From: Isoetes taiwanensis
Taxonomy: Eukaryota > Streptophyta > Lycopodiopsida > Isoetales > Isoetaceae
DNA length: 64,000 bases
Assembly (NCBI GenBank): GCA_021234155.1
Contig: JAJEKV010000052.1
Span: 2,660,254 to 2,724,253, forward strand
Direction: 5' to 3'
Position numbers and translations under genes: made by a program. Positions 21,849 to 31,849 of this stretch are shown here, one piece after another; position 1 is the first letter of the stretch; each line of letters opens with the position of its first letter. The notes beneath the pieces are model-generated. The model had not been told where the DNA came from and ran no database searches. It saw nothing but the letters and a program-made list of their open reading frames with translations.

Positions 21849-24540
21849 CATGACCTGTTTGCCGCCCCCGGTAATGAATGCGACCCCTGCAATCTGGAAC
21901 CACTAGACAAACGAACGAACTTTCGAATTTGTGTTTTTCCAAATCTCTCTTCCCCAACTTTCTCTACTCCGGCCAAGCAATCCGCGAATTTGCGCTTTTG
22001 GATTTCCACTTTATACAAACAGATCAACCATGGTAAAGAAGGTGATTGATCCGCCCGCTCAAGCAGTAATTCCAACGGAACCCATTATCCGGGTAAGCAA
22101 AAAGCAACAAAACAAAATTTCAATGGGTTTAAGGTTCAACCCTGTTAATTCGATTTTCTTGCATTCTTCCGGGCCGGAAAAACGCGTTCCCTTAAGACCG
22201 GGACTGGCTGATTGCGAACCGAAGAAGACTTCCATGCGTATCGCAGTCCGCCAAAACCGAGGGCGTTCATCCCTCTCAATTTCGAACAGATCTCATATCC
22301 GGCAGAGAGTACAATGAAGTTTGGGATACCAACGGGGTCATTCCCTGGCAAAACTTCCATTGACAAGGTGAGGCCGAGGACCGAAGAAGCTCTAATAGAG
22401 CTTCGAAAGCAAAATATACCCTGACGGGTTGAAGAACGAGAAGTTAGAAAGACGATATCATACCTATTTGCATTCAATAACCGCACTTTGAGAGCAAAGC
22501 GGGATCCACGAAGTTCAAGGTTAATTGGGCGTGATTCGCGGCAAAGAGTAGAGCCTACGGCATGGGTTAAAAGTGAACCCAGCAAGGTGCTCCAGCCAAG
22601 CGAAGCGAGGCCGCAAATCTCAACAAACCCACGGCACCGAAAGCATAGCGTAAAGGCCCGCCTGAGGAGGCACCGGTATTAAATTAGAAGGGAGGCCGTC
22701 CATTAGGAGCTTTGCATCAGGCCCAGCTTACGGCTTATGGGGGGAGAACATATCACGCTGGAAGTCCCGTGCAAAGATTTGCGGGGAAATCCTAGACACC
22801 GCAGCCGGGCTGATTTAGTCTCCAACAAGGAGCTAGTTGTCCAGTCGATCGAGGCTAAAGGGAGCTTTCTTCTTGGCTTCACAAGAGAAATTGCAGAAAA
22901 TTAAAGACAACATCTCACGTCTTCAAGCAGTCATAGGTCCCGATCTTTGGTGCCTCTGGCGAGCTCTTGAGCTTGGAGAGAGAAAAGACATGGCGGAGTA
23001 CATGCTCAAAGCCCTTGTTGAAATGGGGGTGGCCCAATAGATGAGGGATAGTTCAACAGTGGCCACTATAGGCTGGCGAGGTTGCAAACAATGAAGTGCG
23101 ACTTGCAAAAGCCAAGCGAAGATTTTGCGAGAATCTCAACAGCTTAGGGAACTTACAAGAGAGCTGGCCAAACTTGTGAGCATCTATCCCGTGACATTCA
23201 GGGTTGCCAATTGGAGATGAGGAGAGATGCTCCACATGCGGGCTGGCATTCCGGATGATTACACCCTAAGTCCGGGTTGAAATGTGGTCCGCGTATATCA
23301 TGTCACCGCCTCGAGTTTGCTTATGGAGAAGACACAATTGCCTCGAATGCTTTCGGAAAACAGTTCCAGCAGGCTTAGTGGAGGAATTGGGGAAGACAAA
23401 TCAAGCGGGAACCCTTATATCTTTGGGCACACACAAACAAATAGTTGAGACAATTGACCTAGATGAGGTGGTAGCTACAACTCCAGGGCAACGAACGAGA
23501 AAAAGGAAGCATGTGAAAACACCTCTTAGTAAAAGGACCCCTGACACAAGTCTACAAGGACTCGAACTCCACAAGCAAGAACAGCCAAAAAGGTACACGC
23601 TTTGTTTCACGAAGTGGGTACATTAGAAGCGCCGTAGGCGGTGAACGGCATGAGGCAAGCGGTCGGCCAGACATTGCGGCACACAAAGCAACGTGCTAAA
23701 GACACCAACACGGTCCAAAGCAGATTCCAGTGGTTACGGCGATCTTTGAGAAATACAATATAGTGCCAAATTCTGCGAACCTCTACAAAAGGCCTCCTCT
23801 AACACTTTGTTGATGCGGGCGGAACAAGGATGTTGAAGACCCAAATATAGTGGATAAGCGGTGAACAAGGTTGTGGGCGAATCACAAGGCTCACAAGGTC
23901 CGGGACCAAAAGGTTATAGAGCCCGAGTGAGGGTGAGTCGGATGATTCGGTTGATGAGGGCGTGCCTATAGGCGTGGCACTAGGAAAAAAAACCAACCGT
24001 CTAATGTAATTTATATGTACTTGTTTTCAGGCCCAATTTTGTTTGCACAAGACTTGCCAAAAACGATCAGTTAAAAGGTTTTTTGTGTAATACCATAATA
24101 TATGTTTTTTCCCCATTGTGTCCTTGTAAAATTTGTTTCGAGTTTCAACCTAGGGATCAATATGCATTTGCATGCGAGAAGGAGAAGAAGGCGACCACAA
24201 GTGGTGCTTCTTGAATCTAAAAGTCGAAGATAGTGAGAGAACCCGACGGATAATGAAGAAACCAAAGTGCAAAAACAAACTATTACATATAAAAGGTGCA
24301 ATCCAATATTTAAGTTCAAGCGGTTATTTTACTTGTCTTATTTCACTTGGCATAATGTCCCGCGGTTTAGGTTTGGTAATTGTAGCACCACTTTTGATTT
24401 TGCGGAGACCAAGGACCCTAAGCCACCACTTGGTGCGGGTTCGCGATAGCCGAGAAACACCCATACATTGGGGACGAGGGAGATACTAGTAAGGATGTAT
24501 CTAGCTATGGCTATCAGCACTCTCCATCACCGGTAGCAAA
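21849..24540 (+). pseudogene. Decayed or multi-exon coding region of unknown product inside the DNA transposon
   Basis: Plus-strand coding-like islands lie upstream of the FCP1-like gene. A candidate first exon at 22030-22092 encodes MVKKVIDPPAQAV...EPIIR with donor CGG|GTAAGC. Later islands include 22290-22370, a charged Arg/Ser/Pro-rich stretch at 22490-22680, a helical segment at 22866-23038 (EKLQKIKDNISRLQAVIG, LWCLWRALELGERKDMAEY), and a basic segment at 23470-23600. The region is GC-richer than its surroundings and broken by stops and frame changes, so no model can be trusted. It may be the upstream part of the FCP1-like gene. I do not recognise the protein. Confidence 0.4.
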
Positions 24541-24651
24541 AGATAAACCGAGTCCAAAGGGTCTTTCGCAAAGAACTTCCAAAGACGTCCGGATAGCACT
24601 TCCCGGCCAAGTCCAAAGACGCACAAGCACGATCACGGCAGCCCATCGATA

Positions 24652-25410
24652 GTGGTTGCAAACGTCGAGGGATGGACACCCAGACGGAAGTGCATGGTGC
24701 TTGACATAAATGGTGTACTGGCACAGACACAACAGAGGAGAATGAACCAAAAAATCTTGCATCCACTACAAACGAACCATGTTGTAAAAGAAACTGCAAG
24801 TAAGTACCTCATTTGCAGACCAGGGTATCATGAGTTTGTGGAGTGGGCACTGCAGAGGTTTGATGTTGTGATTTGGAGTGCTTCTCTACTTCGGAATACA
24901 AGGGATATGGTGGATGCATTGTTCCCTGAGTTGCAGACTAGATTCTTGAAGATATATGGTCAAGAGCATTGCTATGCATGCGAGCATCCAACCAGCACAG
25001 AAAAGCAACTCTTTTTCAAGGAGTTGAAGGTTGTTCTTGAGGATTTTCCTCAATATCATGGTATGATTTTCTTGGTTGATGACAGCCTGCACAAAGGGTT
25101 TCTAAACCCTGCACACACAACCGTTCCTGTTATGCCTTTCAAGGGGCAAGAAGAGGACAATTTTTTGCAGAAGTTTGTGTGTCCAGCTTTGGAATACTTG
25201 GCCTCTCATACATTACAGGAAACGATCTCACAAATTGATTTCACTGATGCATGGTTGGCCCCGGAGACAGTTGCAGTGCTGGATTACTGTCTCAACAACT
25301 ACCTTGTCTCGGCCTACTATATCCTCAATGCTCCTATTGAAGTACAAAGGCAGCTGCTGGGCACCCTTCCTGGCGACGAGCATAGATTTGAGGACTTCGA
25401 TGACTCGTGA
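24652..25410 (+). CDS. FCP1/NIF-domain (HAD superfamily) phosphatase-like protein carried by the transposon
   Basis: The frame encodes an FCP homology domain over nearly its whole length. Motif I is MVLDINGVLAQ, with the nucleophile Asp but Asn where the second Asp of DxDx(T/V) normally sits. Motif II is DVVIWSAS; the last motif is IFLVDDSLHKGFLNP. FCP1/SCP proteins dephosphorylate Ser/Thr, often in the RNA polymerase II tail; loss of the acid Asp may weaken or alter activity. The frame is open upstream to 24547, and the first in-frame ATG (24694) lies right at motif I. The true start is therefore probably in an upstream exon, and 24652 is only a nominal boundary. The stop is at 25408. The gene is intact to its end, unlike the opposing transposase. 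It lies inside the 7.9-kb element, so it is either a standard element gene or captured cargo. Confidence 0.72.
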   Translation: MVANVEGWTPRRKCMVLDINGVLAQTQQRRMNQKILHPLQTNHVVKETASKYLICRPGYHEFVEWALQRFDVVIWSASLLRNTRDMVDALFPELQTRFLKIYGQEHCYACEHPTSTEKQLFFKELKVVLEDFPQYHGMIFLVDDSLHKGFLNPAHTTVPVMPFKGQEEDNFLQKFVCPALEYLASHTLQETISQIDFTDAWLAPETVAVLDYCLNNYLVSAYYILNAPIEVQRQLLGTLPGDEHRFEDFDDS

Positions 25411-25529
25411 AGTAACCATTGTACACTACTTTTTTGTAATATATGCACGATTACTTTGTGTTATCTTGAGTATTGAGTGATCTTGTAAGATGTCTCAAAT
25501 CTTGGGTGTACAATTTTCTGTAATATATA

Positions 25530-25665
25530 TCAAGCTTACTCTCCAATACTACAAGCATTGTTTCCAATACTAAAATACTCCAATACAGCACTACTACAAG
25601 CATTGTTTCCAATACTAAAAGACTCCAATACTCACAAGCATTGTCTCCAATATAATGATCAGAAT
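25530..25665. repeat. Tandem CTCCAATACTACAAGCATTG-type repeats
   Basis: Four to five imperfect units containing ACAAGCATTGT(T/C)TCCAATA lie between the two converging genes of the transposon. Confidence 0.8.
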
Positions 25666-26465
25666 TTGAGACAAGTACACAAGTAACTACAGACCTGTTA
25701 AAATGATAAAACAACTAGGTCAAAGCATATTCAACCTTCATATGGCAGACTATCAAGGATCATCTGGTGAGTAGCCTGATCAAGGGAAAATCTGTTGGTG
25801 CCAGGAATCTGATTCATCTCAAACTTGATAGCTGATACGTGATGACTATACTAGAAGGTCAGACCTTTGTCTTCAAGTAGCTCCCAAGTACCATCGGGCT
25901 GGACAACATAGTACAAACCAGCCAACACATGTTCATCGACATTGAAGGTCTGACCCCAGCTATCCTTGACAATTCTGTCAAGGATATGCCTCGGCTTAAC
26001 ACATTTCACCACATAGAAATCTGCATTCTCCTGATTTCCCTCCTCGGCTACAACAGCAAAGTTATCACCTTCCTCTATGTTTCCACTAAGCCATTCTCCA
26101 TCACCTTCAAAAAATGCCTCATCGATTTCGTCTTCAGTACCTTCACCAGTAGACTTTTCTGGCTTTAGAGTAACATATTTCCAATTCTTTAACCTCTGCT
26201 TGTTCACACAAGATGACCAGTTTCCTTTCAAACAGTTACCACAGAAACAACTTAAACCTCTATGAGCCACCCTTGTGCTTGATTTGGCCAAGTATGTCCT
26301 GATGCTGTGTATTTCCTTGGTCCCTTCTACCACAGCGCATCCCGCCGGTCTGTCCTATCAACATCATCCTTTCCAATGAACCCGGTGCACGCAAAAAGCC
26401 GGCAACAACTATTGCGGTTCACATATACGATGCAGAGGCACAATCTGACATTACCGCGGCAGATA

Positions 26466-26533
26466 AAAGCGGATGAAAGCACTTTGTGAAGCGGATGAAA
26501 GCCGTTTAAAAGCGGATGAATGCAGATGAAAGC
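26466..26533. repeat. GCGGATGAAAGC repeats in the last transposase intron
   Basis: Four copies of (A)GCGGATGAAAGC or a close variant within 68 bp. Confidence 0.8.
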
Positions 26534-26871
26534 ATATTACCTCTTGATGTCCCCGTTGCTGGCACCTTCATTCCAACTCATAGCGAATTCACAGGCATCA
26601 GCAGCACCCCTAAATCTCACTCCATCATACTTGAGCTGCTCTCTAGTGAATGCCCCTTTAAGGACTGCCCCTTGCCCATCGTGCTCTCCCTTACCATGGG
26701 CTGTCCCAAAGAAATTCCATATTATTTCCTTCCCTAGCTCGTGGTGATATCTTGGTAGGAAATAGAATGGTCGGGCATATTTGAATTGGCTAGAACAACC
26801 ATCTGACCAAACTATATGCCTGGAGAATTCTACACCATTTGATACTAGCCATGAATTGTGCTTTCTAAGAC

Positions 26872-27185
26872 AAAAGCATGTTAGGGTGTCCCTTAAAAAG
26901 TATTATTTAGTGACTAAAAAGGTACCTAAAAAGGTAGCCAGGACTGGGTACTGGGTACCTGTATAATATCTCAATATAAGGTATGTTTTAGAACTTTTTA
27001 TATATATATTGATCTCCGATAGCATTATCTTTATCTTAACTTTGAATATTACCATGTCCTTGACTTTTATTTTGGATTTTTGTATTAGTTTTAATGAAAA
27101 GAAAAATGAGAAAGTACCCAGTTCAGAAGTACCTAGTGTATGTACTTTTGCAGGTTCCAAAAGTGGTACACCCTAACATGCTTTT
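26872..27185. mobile_element. MITE-like insertion (314 bp) in the transposase gene
   Basis: Ends are an 18-bp inverted repeat, AAAAGCATGTTAGGGTGT. Flanked by AC on both sides (26870-26871, 27186-27187). Removing it with one AC joins FVQLG to LRKHNSW in frame on the minus strand, across a conserved coding block. The interior carries repeated GGTAC words. No coding capacity. An intron reading is less likely because splice phases do not fit. Confidence 0.68.
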
Positions 27186-29542
27186 ACCCAATTGCACAAA
27201 AAGAGTGTCATGAAGCTTGTCATCACTCAAGTAAAAATGGGTTTCCTTCAATAGCTTTCTGGTAATTGTGTGACACGAATATCTTCAACATGGAACACAG
27301 ATATGAAATGAAAGCCTTCACTGCCGTTTTCTTGTAGGACAATCTAAGGACTGGCTTTGGTCCTTTCTTTTTTTTCCCCTTGCCATTTGAGGTCTCATCT
27401 TGTCTTTGCGGCTTGGAGGTGTCCCACCAGCTGCCTTGGATTTCTTACTTTTGTTTCCCTTCTTCTCAACTTGTCTTTGCTGACTTCAGTGTGTCCCACC
27501 AGCTGCCTTGGATTTCTTACTTTTGTTTCCCTTCTTCTCAGCTTGTGCTGCAGCTTCAGGCTGTGTTCCACCAGCTACCTTGGACTTCTTACTTTTGTTT
27601 CCCTTCTTGGTGGCATTGGATCTTTTCTTTCTGCTGCCACCTGGCACTTCCTTGGTAACGCAGGCGCAACTCCACCAACTTCTTCCTCGTCTCCACTTTG
27701 GAATCTGTAACAAGGTGCGTAGCATAAAAAAGAAGATCGGTATAAAAGTTTGAAAGCACAAAAGCAGTATTCAGCACATGACAGCACATATCAGCATGCT
27801 TCAGCAAGCAATAAAGAGAGTATTACCTTTTCAAACGTCTTCCATTCAAGCAAGAACTCGTGATTCTCTCTTTCTCTTGGACATATAGGAAGACTTTTTA
27901 TGCCACACTTCGACATGTGCGCATCAAAGCGATCATGTTTATACCATTCTTCACCCTCGCTCTTGCAAACCACAGCCCTCGAGCTTCGGCCGGTTGAGTC
28001 ATACGTATGTTGGGCGGCGGACACTTCTCACCGGTCCACCAGGACCTCAGCGGTGCACTTGCACTCTTCACCATGGAATCCAGTTTTCGCTGACCTTAAT
28101 GCATTCAGTGCTACCCTGGCATACTCCAACTTCATATGGTATATGCAACAACAGGTTTCCCTTTCTGATACTTTCTTTACATAAATAGGCTTCAACTTCT
28201 CGAAAGCCTTTAAGCAAACAGGGTGTTCAGGATGTGCCTTTTTGTATTGTTGATATAGCTGCAGCTGAATGGTGGCCTTTGGTTAGAAATATTTATGCAA
28301 TAATAGCAGAAAAAAAAAGTTTGTATGGAAACTTATACATGTGTGACCTCCATAAGGTGCAAGGGATAAGAAATTCGGAAGCCTGACTCTCCAACAGTGT
28401 TCACAACATCTTTCTTGCAAGGAGAGACTCTGTTGTTTTCTTTCCAGAATTCTGTTATGCTTTGCTTGCAAAGCGAGGGTGAGAGAATCGCACCTCAACC
28501 TCTTTTGGAAAGCGGACCACGCGGACCATTTCAAGGAAAGCTTCGATTTCCTTAATGCAAAGCGATTGCAATTGTTGACCTCATGCAACCTATCATAAGA
28601 AATATTGCACATGTATCAATGAACATATCCCAGCCAGCATCACTCAGCAGATACAAGCACTTGAAAGCATGAAGAAGCACAGGCATGAAGGCAAGAAATA
28701 GATGTACCTAACAGCCCTGCCATAGTGGAATTGCATCTCGAATTTGTGGAAGGAGCCATCACAAGTGTTGAGGTTCTGGCTCTCCAAATATCATGGTTCC
28801 TTTGCCTCTTTGTGGCTGCCATTGTCTGTTTCAAGTTGTTGAGCAGCACCCCGCTGCCTTGCACTCCTTTGGATTTGGCAAAAGTCCGGTTCTGAGATTT
28901 CCATTTCGTGGTGATGAACCACCCTCTTCATCACATCAGCCTTGAGTTCGGGTGAATGCTTTTTGGTGAGCTTATTGAAGTAATCAACTACTTGCTTGGC
29001 TATTTCTTGCCTGCGTCTCATGCTCAGATCCTCCCGCTCAACCGGCCGCTCTTTTCATCTTATTCCTAATCAGTATTCTCTCTTTCTCCGCTGCATCCAA
29101 TTTCTTGTAAATTGCGGAGGAAATCGGATCTTCACGCGTGATATTTCCCTGTGTTGCATTGACATCCAACAAATCGAACACCGTCTTTGGGATTCATCGG
29201 GCCAAAAATCCAATGCTAAACGTGTGATTGCCTCGGGCCGGTCTCTCGGGGGCGCCATGAAATTCCCAGAGAGGGAGGATAAGTGAATTGAGGGAGAATT
29301 TTCATGACCCATGGCGAAATAATCCAATTTGCAACGTAATACCACACCACTCGCGCGAAAATCCAGCCAAAAACCCACAATCATTTTCCTAACGGTTCAT
29401 TCGTGAGGTGGACGTGTTAGTACATGAAGGGCGTAAAAAAAAATGACGGGCAGTTACACCCATCAGCACCCCAAATTAAGCAAAAGCAGGGGTGCTTTAA
29501 GCGGGCTAAAACCCTGCTATAAGCATGCGTCCGGACGCATGC

Positions 29543-29571
29543 TTTTGATACCCACCAGCATACTTTCACCC
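29543..29571 (-). repeat. Right terminal inverted repeat, next to a 24-bp palindrome
   Basis: Inverted match to 21674-21702. Immediately inside, 29521-29544 is a perfect palindrome whose half-site is AAGCATGCGTCC; its last bases overlap the TIR by 2 bp. Confidence 0.92.
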
Positions 29572-29840
29572 AGCATGCTCCTCAGTCCCACCCCAAATAA
29601 AATTACGGACAATAGTAACAATCACCTGAAATTTTGACTGAGAAGCCAGAAGGGCAGAGGCCATATAGACATGGGAATTACTTAAAACATGCTTAGCAAC
29701 CGTTATTCGCGCTGGCAAAGAGAGCTTAGCAGTATTCCACCAAAATAAATGCTTACGCAACCCTTCTATGATAATATCCCAAGCATCAGAGGTAGAAATA
29801 TGAATGCCCACAGGAATACCAAGAAGTTTAGTAGCCTTTC
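29572..29840 (-). pseudogene. LINE ORF2 segment, inverted part (first piece)
   Basis: Minus-strand frame from the inversion junction: KATKLLGIPVGIHIS, DAWDIIIEGLRKHLFWWN, LSLPARITVAKHVL, VRNFIWGGTEEHA. This is the canonical plant LINE RT thumb region, continuing at 21673. Confidence 0.82.
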
Positions 29841-30720
29841 ATGAGGAAGCACCTTCCAAGGAAACTCTGCAACACAAGGAGGTACACCGATGGGACAGAC
29901 CTATTTGGCAAAAGATTGCTGGTACTCTGCCATTGGTTGCTCCAGAGGATATTGAAGGGTGCATGTGGGTTTCCCACCAGAGTGTTCACGAGCATAGGTT
30001 TGTGAACTCTATATATAGGCTGCTTGTCAATAGTGATATCCTTCCGCCATCCACTAGGTGGTCCCTTCAGCTTTCACCTCCTAATTGGAGACGTATGTGG
30101 ACTTGGGCTTGGGATAAATTACTCCATCCTAAGGTGGCGGTGCTTTGGTGGCAGATTCTTCACAGATGCCCTCGTGTGAACGTGCTTGTCCACAGATTTG
30201 ATCCTCCGATTAATCGACCTCGCCCCTTTGTGCAAGCAAAGGGACGAGACCATTGAGCATTGTTTCTTTTTATGTGTTCATCTCCAGCCTGTTTGGTCTT
30301 GGTTGCTTACTCTTTTTCATGTGACATTGACAAGCCAGCAAGTGCTTCTGGCTATTTATCCGGATGCTTGGAATAAGTTGCGGAGCCAAGCATTTCATTT
30401 AGCATCAGGATGGTTGTTGTGGTCCATCTGGAAGCGCAGAAGACTGTGTATCTTTCAGGGTTTGGATATTCCTCCTGCAGTTGTCCTCCAGAACGCACAA
30501 GCTAGAATCGCTAAGGCATACCATTGTTCTTAAACTTGCTCACCTTGGCGACAATTGATATTTGAGTCCTATCTGAGTGTGTTGTCTTATGCATAGGCTG
30601 GTGGTTCTACTCAGTGGATCATGATTATCCTCTGAGACTTTATTCCTGCCTCTGCATTTGTATTTTGCTTTTGGCTTGGAGTTTCAATAAAGTTTGTCGT
30701 TCTTCAAAAAAAAAAAAAAA
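29841..30720 (+). pseudogene. LINE 3' part: zf-RVT region, 3' UTR and poly(A)
   Basis: Plus-strand frames encode KEVHRWDRPIWQKIAG, STRWSLQLSPP, then WTWAWDKLLHPKVAVLWWQILHRC (split: W-x-W-x-x-x-H-P-K and W-x-x-L-H-x-C), the zf-RVT block. A change of frame near 30225 leads to DETIEHCFFLC and WLLWSIWKRRRLCIF. AATAAA at 30686 and A15 at 30706-30720 end the element. Confidence 0.85.
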
Positions 30721-30737
30721 TAGCAGCATTATTTCCC
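30721..30737 (+). repeat. 17-bp target site duplication, right copy (LINE)
   Basis: Identical to 21179-21195. The following 30738-31094 holds no recognised gene. Confidence 0.88.
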
Positions 30738-31094
30738 TCTTGCAATGGTAAAGATGTGTAGCTAAGTGCACTTTTTAATCTTTGTGGTGCTTTATGCTTG
30801 TGTGGTCAGTTTGAAGAGGCAATTAAAATTTAAGGAGAGCTGGAAAATTAGGCTGTCATGATCCTTTTACCATGGGTTTAAGTCTTCATTGCCAAGATCA
30901 GATCGTTCATGTGATGGGAAATTTTACGAAATGCATAGAGACCAATAGAAATGCAATTGATATACTTGTACACATAAAGCTTTCTAGGGCCTTCGATTTC
31001 TTGCATATGTCAGCAATTTCCCAAGCCATTAACCAAATAGAAAAGGCAGAACAAGGAGAATGAGTTTTTGGGAAAGTAGAAATTAAGGCAAATG

Positions 31095-31849
31095 TTTTTT
31101 TTTTGAAGAACGACAAACTTTATTGAAACTCCAAGCCAAAAGCAAAATACAAATGCAGAGGTGGGAATACAATCTCAGAGGATAATCATGATCCACTGAA
31201 TAGAACCACCAGCCTATTCAAGACAACACACTCAAATAGGACTCAAATATCAAATGTCGCTTGGCAGGAGCAATGAAGAGCAATGGTAGGCCTTAGCGAT
31301 TCTAGCTAGCTTGTGCGTCCTGGAGGACAACTGCAAAACCCTGAAAGATACACAGTCTTCTGCGCTTCCAAATGGACCACAACCACCATCCTGATGCTAA
31401 ATGAAATGCTTGTCTCCGCAACTTATTCCAAGTGTCTGGATAAATAGCCAGAAGCACTTGTTGACTTGTTAATGTCACGTGAAAAAGAGAAAGCAGCCAA
31501 GACCAAATAGGCTGGAGATGATCACATAAAAAGAAACAATGCTCAATGGTCTCGTCCCTTTGCTTGCACAGTGGCAAAGTGCTAACACTCGAGGATCAAA
31601 TCTGTGGACAAGCACATTCATACGAGGGCATCTGTGAAGAATCTGCCACCAAAGCACAACCACCTTAGGATGGAGTAGTTTATCCCAAGCCCAAGTCCAC
31701 ATATGTCTCCAACTAGGAGGTGAGAGCTGAAGGGACCACCTAGTGGATGGCGGAAGGATATCACCATTGACAAGCAGCCTATACATAGAGTTCACAAGCC
31801 TGTGCTCGTGAACACTCTGGTGGGAAACCCACATGCACCCTTCAATATT
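31095..31849 (-). mobile_element. 5'-truncated LINE copy, same family as 29841-30720
   Basis: Starts at its 3' end with T10 (31095-31104) and is the reverse complement of the zf-RVT-containing 3' part of the LINE at 29841-30720. It ends at GATATTGAAGGG-equivalent sequence. It has a small replacement near 31575-31600 that breaks the frame. The two copies lie tail to tail, 374 bp apart. A clear target duplication is not visible. Confidence 0.85.

Larger units (their letters stand above)
25851..29258 (-). pseudogene. Transposase of the 7.9-kb DNA transposon (multi-exon, decayed)
   Basis: Reading from 29258: exon 1 (28708-29258) starts MAPPRDRPEAITR and includes EIAKQVVDYFNKL; exon 2 (28348-28589); exon 3 (27827-28276) has LYQQYKKAHPEH, FEKLKPIYVKK, ETCCCIYH and W-Y-K-H-D; exon 4 (~27310-27706) has three KKGNKSKKSK-AGGT repeats. 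The next part (26541-~27310, split by a MITE) encodes YLSDDKLHD, HIVWSDGCSSQFKYARPF and FFGTAHGKGEHDGQGAVLK. The last exon (25851-~26345) has HRGLSCFCGNCLKGNWSSC and WGQTFNVDEHVLAGLYY. The SDG-x-x-x-Q-[FY]-K, HGKG-x-x-DG-x-G and final CFC-x-x-C blocks match a widespread, poorly characterised eukaryotic transposase family. In-frame TGAs occur at about 29057, 29042, 28818, 28030 and in exon 4, and a frame break lies near 26345. Not functional as it stands. Confidence 0.72.
21674..29571. mobile_element. 7898-bp DNA transposon with convergent transposase and FCP1-like genes
   Basis: Terminal inverted repeats are identical for 23 bp, starting GGGTGAAAGTATGCTGGTGG, and match 28 of 29 bp. The element is flanked by AGCA on both sides (21670-21673, 29572-29575). 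Deleting it with one AGCA restores an uninterrupted LINE frame (GTEEHA|VVKVAWSK), proving the borders. Near the left end is a CCAGCA-type hexamer array; near the right end a perfect 24-bp palindrome. Inside, a decayed multi-exon transposase gene (minus strand) and an FCP1/NIF-like gene (plus strand) converge around 25.4-25.85 kb. The transposase has SDG and HGKG-x-x-DG-x-G motifs. A 4-bp duplication occurs in superfamilies such as Sola, Academ or Ginger, but I cannot assign one. Confidence 0.9.
21196..30720 (+). mobile_element. Twin-primed LINE insertion, with a nested DNA transposon
   Basis: The insertion is bounded by perfect 17-bp target duplications. From left to right it holds an inverted (minus-sense) LINE part, 29840 down to 29572 then 21673 down to 21196, joined near 29840 to a plus-sense 3' part ending in AATAAA (30686) and a 15-A tail (30706-30720). 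The inverted part encodes the end of the reverse transcriptase region: KLLGIPVG, ARITVAKHVL, VRNFIWGGTEEHA, then VAWSKCTKPKFAGGLGMTD. The sense part encodes the zf-RVT region that normally follows. This arrangement is the known outcome of twin priming in LINE integration. A 7.9-kb DNA transposon (21674-29571) later entered the inverted part. The 5' end of the LINE was truncated on insertion. Confidence 0.88.

Noticed and set aside
22030-22900. Possible organelle DNA insertion, because of higher GC and an intron-like look
   Set aside because: No recognisable organelle gene, and it lies within defined transposon borders.
26872-27185. Reading the inserted segment as a GT-AG intron
   Set aside because: A donor and an acceptor exist, but joining them breaks the frame, whereas removal at the inverted repeats restores it.
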